Part shown: positions 6,340-11,944 of the stretch, in pieces
Layout: each line of letters opens with the position of its first letter
Numbering within the stretch: position 1 is the stretch's first letter
Assembly: GCA_020628265.1 (NCBI GenBank)
Contig: JAHDFG010000038.1
Coordinates: 1 to 11,944 of the forward strand
Source of the DNA: Pseudooctadecabacter sp.
GTDB lineage: Bacteria; Pseudomonadota; Alphaproteobacteria; Rhodobacterales; Rhodobacteraceae
Direction: 5' to 3'
DNA length: 11,944 nucleotides
Program-made: the position numbers and the translations under genes
The notes under the pieces: generated by a model
Told to the model about the DNA's origin: nothing
Database searches by the model: none
The model's input: only the letters and a program-made list of their open reading frames with translations

Positions 6340-7071
6340 TCAACGGGCTATGACAAGCCGGTAGCCGCAATCCATCGTCTCTTGGTCCAGAAGGTGGCCA
6401 TTGCGGGCAGTCCATGTCCCGTCATCAAGGTCGGATTGCAGGCGTGCGGCACCTACCTCAATGCCCGGAATGCGGTGAAATGTAGAGGAGGCGGCGCGCA
6501 AGCGCGGGTCCAGATAGGCATGGGGTCTGCGCCAATAGGCGTAAAGAAAGCCGTCGGTGCAATCGTGGGGAATGGGGATAGTCTGGATTTCGACCGGCCC
6601 CAGCCAAGTGGCGTATTGATCCATCGGAGGGAATTGGGCCGCATCGAGGCTTTCGTTGTCAGGGAAGTAGTCCAGCAGCCAGTGATTGGTGAAGCTGGGA
6701 TCGAAGGTCAGCAGCACGATCGGGCCACGGGCGACGCGGCGGACCTCGGCCAGTCCACGCGCCTGATCAGACCAGTGGTGAAGGGTCAGGACGCCCATGG
6801 CCGCGTCCACGTGATCGTCGGGCAGGGGGATGTCTTCGGCACTGGCCTGAATGAGCTGCGCTGCGGGGTGTCGGCGTTGGGCGATCATCTCGGATGAGGG
6901 TTCGACCGCGATAACGGCGCGATCCTGCGGTTCATAGCTGCCGGTGCCTGCGCCGATGTTGAGCACTGTTTGCGAGTCGCCAAGGGCTGCGTGGATCGGG
7001 GCCGCGATGCGCGGATCGGGGCGGCGCAGGTCGGCGTAGTTCAGGCCGATGCGGTCATAAAGGACGCTCAT
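6340..7071 (-). CDS. Class I SAM-dependent methyltransferase (Methyltransf_11-like)
   Basis: The protein has 243 residues. Motif I, VLNIGAGTGSYEP (36-48), is the glycine-rich SAM loop. VIAVEPSSEMI follows, with Glu57 at the end of the second strand to hold the SAM ribose. ASAEDIPLPDDHVDAAMGVLTLHHW (76-100) gives the adenine-contacting and post-II motifs. The N-terminal YDRIGLNYADLRRPDPRI resembles UbiE-like and other small-molecule methyltransferases. The substrate cannot be read from the sequence. The C-terminal half (TFDPSFTNHWLLDYFPD, WRRPHAYLDPRLRAASSTF) is the substrate-side cap. The start ATG overlaps the stop of the upstream DUF1801 gene (ATGA), and AAAGGA lies within that gene's end, so the two are translationally coupled. 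It is cytosolic, with no targeting signal. Confidence 0.88.
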   Translation of the reverse strand: MSVLYDRIGLNYADLRRPDPRIAAPIHAALGDSQTVLNIGAGTGSYEPQDRAVIAVEPSSEMIAQRRHPAAQLIQASAEDIPLPDDHVDAAMGVLTLHHWSDQARGLAEVRRVARGPIVLLTFDPSFTNHWLLDYFPDNESLDAAQFPPMDQYATWLGPVEIQTIPIPHDCTDGFLYAYWRRPHAYLDPRLRAASSTFHRIPGIEVGAARLQSDLDDGTWTARNGHLLDQETMDCGYRLVIAR

Positions 7072-7688
7072 CTTTCATTGTATCCTTTGCCCGCAAAGAT
7101 GCGCGGTCGCAGCTTTTCGATGCGGGCGGTGCGTGTTGCGGATTGTTTGGCCCCGCCGATGTGTAGCAGATAGCCTTTCCGCCGACCCGGCGTGAGGGCG
7201 GCAAATGCGTCGGCCAATTCAGGGTCTGCATCCAGTGCATCGGTCAATTCATCGGGCACAGGGGTGTCGGTTTGGACCTTGGGGGCTTTCAGTCCCGCGT
7301 CGGCGTAGCCCTTGGCTTCTTCCAGATAGGCGAGGATCACCGGTTCTAACACGTCCAGCTGTACCGCATCTGTGATCCGGATGACGTCCGGTGTCGCACT
7401 GTTAGGGCCTTGCCGTTCGAGGACGCCTTCGGGGTCTTTCATCAGGCCCCTCTGAAAGAAGGTCAGGCGGATGTTGTCGCGGAAAGCGCCGATTATGGCG
7501 AGGTTGCGGCCTGCGTGCATATAACAAGGGTGTCCCCATTTTACGTGTTCGGAGAGCCCTGCAGACAGACAAAGGTTTCGCAGACGCAAGAGCGCGGAAG
7601 ACCAGATTTGCGTGGAACACGCGGGCGTGTCGAACCGGTCGCAGCGGCCACAGCCTTTGGTGAAGTAGTCTTCGATATCGGTGATCAT
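7068..7688 (-). CDS. YdeI/OmdA-like protein with DUF1801 domain
   Basis: The protein has 206 residues. The N-terminal two thirds fit the DUF1801 (YdhG-like) fold, with EHVKWGHPCYMHAGRNLAIIGAF and then NIRLTFFQRGLMKDPEGVL. The C-terminal ALTPGRRKGYLLHIGGAKQ and RTARIEKLRPRIFAGKG are typical of the OmdA (YdeI/OmpD-associated) domain. The biochemical role of this family is not established; some members have been linked to bacteriocin or stress protection. The N-terminus has three Cys close together (CGRCDRFDTPAC, 13-24), which is not a feature I associate with the family and could bind a metal or react to redox change. The stop codon overlaps the methyltransferase start. The Shine-Dalgarno is weak, and a 7-bp inverted repeat (7697-7730) lies just upstream in the leader. 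It is probably the first gene of the leftward block. Confidence 0.8.
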   Translation of the reverse strand: MITDIEDYFTKGCGRCDRFDTPACSTQIWSSALLRLRNLCLSAGLSEHVKWGHPCYMHAGRNLAIIGAFRDNIRLTFFQRGLMKDPEGVLERQGPNSATPDVIRITDAVQLDVLEPVILAYLEEAKGYADAGLKAPKVQTDTPVPDELTDALDADPELADAFAALTPGRRKGYLLHIGGAKQSATRTARIEKLRPRIFAGKGYNER

Positions 7689-7696
7689 CGCAGCCT

Positions 7697-7730
7697 GACC
7701 CTGTCGTTCGATCCGAGCCTACGCAGGGTC
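7697..7730 (-). repeat. Inverted repeat in the leader of the DUF1801 gene
   Basis: GACCCTG (7697-7703) and CAGGGTC (7724-7730) are exact reverse complements with a 20-nt spacer, ending about 8 nt before the start codon at 7688. In the mRNA this stem would lie next to the weak ribosome binding site and might limit initiation. A 7-bp match at this spacing can also occur by chance. Confidence 0.35.
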
Positions 7731-7756
7731 TGCAAAGCTGTCGATAAGGTGTGTCA

Positions 7757-7786
7757 GAAAAAGAAAAGCCGGGCGCAAGGCCCGGC
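7757..7786 (-). terminator. Rho-independent terminator downstream of the LysR gene
   Basis: GCCGGGC (7768-7774) and GCCCGGC (7780-7786) form a perfect 7-bp stem with a 5-nt loop. On the minus strand it is followed by TTTTCTTTTT (7758-7767), a clear U-rich tail. It ends transcription coming from the LysR gene, about 160 nt past that stop codon, and separates it from the DUF1801 gene. On the plus strand no T run follows. Confidence 0.85.
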
Positions 7787-7944
7787 AAAGTCCAACAGGG
7801 AGGTATAAAGCGGCATTACCGCCTCATGCTGTCCAATTAAGCAGCAGTACCGAGTCGATCAAGCCTTAAGCACCACATGTAGTGCAAACCCGCTATGCGT
7901 GTGGCACATGGGTCACGTCACTTCGCGTGTGTTTTTGGGGATAA
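7787..7944 (-). other. Non-coding 3' region of the LysR gene with a structured segment (possible sRNA)
   Basis: I find no convincing coding frame here on either strand. Reading the minus strand, a near-perfect 16-bp dyad sits at 7870-7885 (GCACTACATGTGGTGC). A compact fold then covers 7795-7832: ACAG pairs with CUGU and AGG with CCU, closing over a GCGG-loop-CCGC hairpin (7808-7824). The unpaired stretch includes CCUCCC, an anti-Shine-Dalgarno-like run often seen in alphaproteobacterial regulatory RNAs, followed by the terminator. This suits a 3'-UTR-derived or independent small RNA, but no strong promoter is evident. Confidence 0.3.
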
Positions 7945-8856
7945 TTAGACCGCAGCTTGTGCCTGATCGCGGATCTTCTTGCGGTGGGCGATGATCTCTT
8001 CCTGAACGAAATCACGGAAGGCCATGATCCGCTTCGACTGACGCAATTCTTCAGGATATGCAAGGAAAACAGGGACTTCGCCGCTTTCGACATCCGGCAG
8101 GACGCGAATAAGCTCGGGGCTGTCTTCGACGACGTAGTCGGGCAGCACGCCAATCCCGAGATCGGACAGAACGCCCTGCAGCACGCCGAAATAGTTGTTC
8201 ATATGCAAAAGACGCGGGGTGTCGTGGCTGAGCAGGTGTTGTGTCAGGGTTGCGCCGGCCGAGACCTGAAACGCGCTGGGGCTTTGGCAAATCAGACGGT
8301 GGGCGCCGATATCCTCAATCCGGTCGAGGGTACCGGCGCGGTCCAGATAGGCTTGCGATGCATATAGGCGCATACGCACCGACATCAGCTTCTTGCGGAT
8401 CAAATCGGCCTGGGATGGCTCTTTCATGCGGATGGCGACATCGGCCTCGCGCATGGGCAGGTCCAGCACACGTTCTTCCAGCATCAGGTCGATGTTCAGA
8501 TCAGGGTACTTTTCATAGAGCGCGGGCAGGCGGGGGGCGAGCCACAGGGTACCGAAGCCTGTCGTCGTGGTGACGCGCAATTCGCCAAAGACCTCTTCTG
8601 CGCTGTCCTTGATGCGGGCCGAGGCGGCCTCAAGCCGGCGGGACATGGATTTGGTGGCGTCAAACAGCAATTCGCCCTGTTCGGTCAGAATCAATCCGCG
8701 GGCGTGGCGGTGGAACAGGACAGTCGAAAGCGATTCTTCGAGGGCACGGATTTGCCGCGAGACCGCAGATTGCGACAAATGCAGCGTGTCACCGGCATGC
8801 GTGAGCGATCCGGCATCGGCCACCGCGTGAAAGATTCGTAGCTTGTCCCAGTCCAT
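7945..8856 (-). CDS. LysR-family transcriptional regulator
   Basis: The protein has 303 residues from ATG 8856, chosen because AAGGA precedes it by 6 nt; an ATG 18 nt earlier lacks a good site. The N-terminal winged helix-turn-helix is clear: LRIFHAVADAGSLTHAGDTL, then LSQSAVSRQIRALEESL as the recognition helix, and LFHRHARGLILTEQGE as the wing. A linker helix (AASARIKDSAEEVFGELRV) leads to the two-lobed effector domain, with LWLAPRLPALYEKYPDLNIDL, DVAIRMKEPSQADLIRKKL and GIGVLPDYVVEDSPELIRVLPD. Length is normal for the family. The effector cannot be read from the sequence. It is divergent from the large 2-oxoacid oxidoreductase gene with 161 bp between them, an arrangement in which LysR regulators often control themselves and the neighbour. 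A terminator lies about 160 nt downstream. Confidence 0.95.
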   Translation of the reverse strand: MDWDKLRIFHAVADAGSLTHAGDTLHLSQSAVSRQIRALEESLSTVLFHRHARGLILTEQGELLFDATKSMSRRLEAASARIKDSAEEVFGELRVTTTTGFGTLWLAPRLPALYEKYPDLNIDLMLEERVLDLPMREADVAIRMKEPSQADLIRKKLMSVRMRLYASQAYLDRAGTLDRIEDIGAHRLICQSPSAFQVSAGATLTQHLLSHDTPRLLHMNNYFGVLQGVLSDLGIGVLPDYVVEDSPELIRVLPDVESGEVPVFLAYPEELRQSKRIMAFRDFVQEEIIAHRKKIRDQAQAAV

Positions 8857-8868
8857 CGGATATCCTTG

Positions 8869-8906
8869 TTGCATCTGTTACCGCTCACAATCTTGCACTT
8901 GTTACC
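8869..8906. repeat. 14-bp direct repeat pair in the LysR leader (candidate operator)
   Basis: TTGCATCTGTTACC (8869-8882) and TTGCACTTGTTACC (8893-8906) match at 12 of 14 positions with a 24-bp period. They lie between the candidate LysR promoter and its start codon, where a bound protein could block transcription. The repeat is seen directly; the role is inferred. Confidence 0.4.
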
Positions 8907-8911
8907 CGCCC

Positions 8912-8940
8912 TTTATGTCTGTTTCATTTCGTGATGTCAG
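8912..8940 (-). promoter_or_regulatory. Candidate sigma-70-type promoter of the LysR gene
   Basis: On the minus strand CTGACA (8935-8940) is 17 nt from CATAAA (8912-8917), matching the -35 consensus at five and the -10 consensus at four of six positions. It would start transcription near 8905, leaving a leader of about 50 nt that carries the direct repeats. Confidence 0.4.
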
Positions 8941-8956
8941 GTGCAAATCCGCTTGG

Positions 8957-8984
8957 TAGGTCAGCAATTGTGACCTAAGCTGAC
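8957..8984. promoter_or_regulatory. Inverted repeat operator candidate upstream of the oxidoreductase gene
   Basis: TAGGTCA (8957-8963) and TGACCTA (8971-8977) are perfect 7-bp arms with a 7-bp spacer. A further pair, GTCAGC (8960-8965) and GCTGAC (8979-8984), overlaps it. The TGACST half-site thus occurs three times: once on the minus strand (8958-8963) and twice on the plus strand (from 8971 and 8981, ten bases apart, one helical turn). The element lies 33-61 bp before the GTG start, so it may cover the promoter. The divergent LysR protein is the obvious candidate to bind it, though the half-site also suits other dimeric regulators. Confidence 0.5.
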
Positions 8985-9017
8985 GTAGGAGACACGTAGC
9001 AGCTTGGGAGGGCGCTT

Positions 9018-11944
9018 GTGACACGTCAGGATATTTCGCTGAATGACCGGTATGATCTGGAAAAGGATCAGGTTCTGCTGAATGGCACGCAGGCGTTGGT
9101 GCGTTTGATGCTGATGCAAAAGGCACGGGACGTGGCGTCGGGGCTGAATACGGCTGGCTATGTCTCAGGGTATCGCGGGTCCCCTTTGGGTGCTGTGGAT
9201 ATGCAGATGACGCGGGCGGCGAAGCCGTTGGCGGCGGCCGACGTGACCTTTCAGGCGGGATTGAATGAGGATCTGGCCGTCACAGCCCTGTGGGGCACAC
9301 AGCAGGCGCAGGTGAGGGGCGAGGGCACCCATGATGGCGTCTTTGGTCTTTGGTACGGCAAGGGTCCGGGTGTGGACCGGTCCGGCGATGTGATGCGTCA
9401 TGCCAATATGGCGGGCACCAGCGCCCATGGCGGTGTGATCATGGCCATGGGCGATGACCACACGGGCGAAAGCTCCACCACCTTGCACCAATCCGACTGG
9501 GCCATGGTGGACGCCTATATGCCCATCGTCAGCCCTGCGGGCGTGCAAGAGGTGCTGGACATGGGCCTTTATGCCTATGCGCTGTCACGCTTTGCCGGTG
9601 TCTGGGTTGGCCTGAAGACGATGAAGGACACGATCGAGGTCACATCCGTTGTAAATGGCGACCCGCACCGCCTGTCCTTTGTCGAGCCGGAGTTCGATAT
9701 GCCAGAGGACGGGCTGAACATCCGGCTGGTCGACACGCCCGTGGCGCAAGAGGCGCGGATGATCGACCACAAACGCTTCGCTGCTGAGGCCTTTGCCCGT
9801 GCCAATGGGATCGACAAGACCGTCTGGCCCAAAGCAGGGGCCAAAATCGGGTTTGTCGCGGCGGGCAAGAACTGGCTCGATCTGGTGCATGCCATGTCGC
9901 TGCTGGGGATTGATGAGGCCGAGGCGGCGCGGCTGGGCATTACCACTTACAAGGTGGGTCAAGTCTGGCCGCTGGATGTGACCAGCCTGAACGAATGGGC
10001 CGAAGACTTGGACCTGATTGTGGTGGTCGAAGAAAAGCGCAAACTGATCGAGGTGCAGATCAAGGAAGCCATTTTCGACGACCGTCGCGGGCGGCGCGTC
10101 TATGGCTGGCACAAGGGGGACGCGCAGAAAGACGGGCGGCGGGAGGAGTTGTTCCCGACCCGTTATGCGCTGGACCCCGTTTGGATTGCCGAAAAGCTGG
10201 GCGGTATCCTGATAGAAGAGGGCTGTAGGACCGAGGCGATTGAAGGCGGTTTGGCCAAGCTGGCTGAGGCCAAGCGCGCCGACAATGCCGAAGAGATCGC
10301 GGCGCGCTTGCCGTATTTCTGCTCCGGCTGTCCGCATAACTCGTCCACACGCGTGCCTGAGGGCGATCGCGCCTATGCGGGCATTGGCTGTCACTACATG
10401 GTGCAGTGGATGGACCGCTCGACCGTTGGCTTCACTCAGATGGGGGGTGAGGGGGCCAATTGGGTGGGTGAGGCGCCGTTCTCGACCCGCGATCACGTGT
10501 TCCAGAACCTTGGGGACGGGACCTATAACCATTCTGGCGTTCAGGCGATCCGCTTTGCGCTGATGGCGGACACGAATATCACCTACAAGATCCTGTATAA
10601 CGATGCCGTCGCCATGACCGGCGGGCAGGGGAATGATGGGGGGCTGACCGCCGACCAGATTTGCCGTGAGGTTCTGGCGATGGGGGTGAAGACCGTGCAT
10701 CTGGTGCATGACCCCAAGGAAGGACTGGACCTGAGCACCATTCCGGCGGCCGTTGAAATTTCCAAACGGGACAAGCTGGACGAGGTGCAAAAGACCCTCA
10801 GCAAGACACCCGGCGTGTCGGTTCTGGTCTATGTGCAGACCTGTGCCGCGGAAAAACGCCGCCGTCGCAAGCGCGGTCTGTTTCCTGACCCCGACAAGCG
10901 CGTGTTCATCAATACGGATGTCTGTGAAGGCTGCGGCGATTGCGGGGTACAGTCCAACTGCGTGTCCATCGTACCGGTAGAGACAGAGCTGGGCCGCAAG
11001 CGAGCGATTGACCAGTCGTCCTGCAACAAGGACTTTTCCTGCGTGAACGGCTTTTGCCCGTCTTTCGTGACGGTCGAAGGCGCGGAACTGAAGAGGGCTG
11101 CGACCACCACTGTCGACCTACCGGACATGCCCGCCCCTCAGTTGCCCGCTATTCAAGGCACCCACAACGTGGTGATCACGGGCGTGGGGGGGACGGGCGT
11201 TGTGACCATCGGGGCCGTGCTGGCCATGGCCGCCCATGTGGATGGCAAAGCTGCTGGGATGATGGAGATGGCGGGGCTGGCTCAAAAGGGCGGTGCGGTG
11301 CATATCCATTGCCGTTTGGCCGAAAGCGCGGACGACATTGCCGCAATAAGGGTCGCAACGGGGGAGTGTGATGCGCTCATCGGCGGTGATCTGGTGGTAT
11401 CCGCGGGGGCCAAGACGCTGGGCCTGATGACCACGGGGCGCACCAAGGGCGTCGTGAATGCCCATGAGATCATCACCGGCGATTTCACCCGAGATACGGA
11501 ATTCAAGCTGCCCACCGACCGGCTGGCAATGTCTTTGCAGGCGCGATTGCAGGATGGGCTGTCGATGTTTGATGCGTCTGAGCTGTCCCGCGTGCTGATG
11601 GGGGATGCGATTTATTCCAACATGATGGTTTTCGGCGCGGCCTGGCAGATGGGGGCAATCCCTGTTTCAGGTGAGGCGATCCGCAAAGCAATTGAGCTGA
11701 ACGGCACGGCAGTGCAGCGGAACCTGCAGGCGTTTGACTACGGGCGCTGGGCTGTGCTGCATCCCGATGACGCGGCTCAGGTGCTGTCACCCACCGTTGT
11801 AGAGAAGCCAAAGTCGGTGGACGAAAAAATCGCATTCCGCGTCGACCACCTGACGGCCTATCAGGATGCGGCCTATGCCAAACGCTACAAGACCATGGTG
11901 GATCGCTTCGAGGGCGATCTGCGCGAGGCCGTGGCGCTGGGCTA
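9018..11944 (+). CDS. Indolepyruvate ferredoxin oxidoreductase family protein, fused alpha/beta subunits (3' end outside the window)
   Basis: The frame starts at GTG 9018, with GGGAGG about 7 nt upstream, and stays open to the right edge (975 codons; complete members have roughly 1,130-1,160). The family oxidises 2-oxoacids such as indolepyruvate to acyl-CoA with CoA, thiamine diphosphate and ferredoxin. Domains in order: an N-terminal PFOR-like pyrimidine-binding domain (VSGYRGSPLGAVD near residue 50; GDDHTGESSTTLHQSD); FCSGCPHN (434-441); the TPP-binding domain, with GDGTYNHSG from 499 and YNDAVAMTGGQ at 527-537; an Fe-S segment with Cys 636, 639, 642, 648, 669, 675 and 680; then the IorB/gamma-like domain from about 715 (ITGVGGTGVVTIGAVL, GMMEMAGLAQKGGAVHIH). 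In archaea these are separate IorA and IorB chains; the fusion is usual in proteobacteria. It is cytosolic and probably serves aromatic or branched-chain amino acid breakdown; the exact substrate is not shown. Confidence 0.93.
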   Translation, partial: MTRQDISLNDRYDLEKDQVLLNGTQALVRLMLMQKARDVASGLNTAGYVSGYRGSPLGAVDMQMTRAAKPLAAADVTFQAGLNEDLAVTALWGTQQAQVRGEGTHDGVFGLWYGKGPGVDRSGDVMRHANMAGTSAHGGVIMAMGDDHTGESSTTLHQSDWAMVDAYMPIVSPAGVQEVLDMGLYAYALSRFAGVWVGLKTMKDTIEVTSVVNGDPHRLSFVEPEFDMPEDGLNIRLVDTPVAQEARMIDHKRFAAEAFARANGIDKTVWPKAGAKIGFVAAGKNWLDLVHAMSLLGIDEAEAARLGITTYKVGQVWPLDVTSLNEWAEDLDLIVVVEEKRKLIEVQIKEAIFDDRRGRRVYGWHKGDAQKDGRREELFPTRYALDPVWIAEKLGGILIEEGCRTEAIEGGLAKLAEAKRADNAEEIAARLPYFCSGCPHNSSTRVPEGDRAYAGIGCHYMVQWMDRSTVGFTQMGGEGANWVGEAPFSTRDHVFQNLGDGTYNHSGVQAIRFALMADTNITYKILYNDAVAMTGGQGNDGGLTADQICREVLAMGVKTVHLVHDPKEGLDLSTIPAAVEISKRDKLDEVQKTLSKTPGVSVLVYVQTCAAEKRRRRKRGLFPDPDKRVFINTDVCEGCGDCGVQSNCVSIVPVETELGRKRAIDQSSCNKDFSCVNGFCPSFVTVEGAELKRAATTTVDLPDMPAPQLPAIQGTHNVVITGVGGTGVVTIGAVLAMAAHVDGKAAGMMEMAGLAQKGGAVHIHCRLAESADDIAAIRVATGECDALIGGDLVVSAGAKTLGLMTTGRTKGVVNAHEIITGDFTRDTEFKLPTDRLAMSLQARLQDGLSMFDASELSRVLMGDAIYSNMMVFGAAWQMGAIPVSGEAIRKAIELNGTAVQRNLQAFDYGRWAVLHPDDAAQVLSPTVVEKPKSVDEKIAFRVDHLTAYQDAAYAKRYKTMVDRFEGDLREAVALG

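Noticed and set aside
9585..10790. 401-residue open frame on the minus strand opposite the oxidoreductase
   Set aside because: It is antisense to a gene with clear TPP motifs, its composition is that of a mirror frame, and it has no recognisable domain.
1..11944. CRISPR arrays, tRNA or rRNA genes, insertion sequences or integrase genes
   Set aside because: No regularly spaced repeats, cloverleaf genes, transposase motifs or terminal inverted repeats were seen on reading through the window.

Overview
The window reads as chromosomal DNA of an alphaproteobacterium, most likely a Rhodobacteraceae (Roseobacter-group) species. This is an inference from protein flavour: a short ZapA with a C-terminal coiled coil, a stand-alone PurL of about 719 residues, a purL-bolA-grxD neighbourhood, a fused IorA/IorB-type 2-oxoacid:ferredoxin oxidoreductase, and high G+C with strong third-position G/C bias. 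No database search was possible.

Left end (1-2795, + strand): the 3' part of zapA runs in from the left. A short structured gap follows, which may hold a fragment of 6S RNA. Next is a 776-residue orphan protein that I cannot assign to a named family. Its ribosome binding site lies inside a perfect 10-bp hairpin, its DNA looks less G+C-rich than its neighbours, and its C-terminal part has Cys pairs that could bind a metal. This is the most novel part of the window.

Middle (2810-7786, - strand): a compact block of seven genes read right to left. They are a YdeI/OmdA-like DUF1801 protein, a class I SAM methyltransferase, purL (FGAM synthase), bolA, a 62-residue one-helix membrane protein, a 116-residue one-helix membrane protein starting at TTG, and grxD (CGFS monothiol glutaredoxin). 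Several junctions overlap or nearly touch, which suggests one or two operons. BolA and GrxD are known partners in [2Fe-2S] handling, and the two small membrane proteins sit between them. A rho-independent terminator follows grxD and separates it from the convergent orphan gene. A perfect 22-bp palindrome lies between purL and bolA.

Right end (7757-11944): a LysR-family regulator is read leftward and ends in a 3' region of about 160 nt with a structured segment and a good terminator. Divergent from it is a large fused indolepyruvate-type ferredoxin oxidoreductase, which runs off the right edge. The 161-bp gap between the two holds a candidate regulator promoter, a 14-bp direct repeat, and a 7-7-7 inverted repeat just upstream of the oxidoreductase. 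This layout suits a regulator controlling itself and its divergent neighbour.
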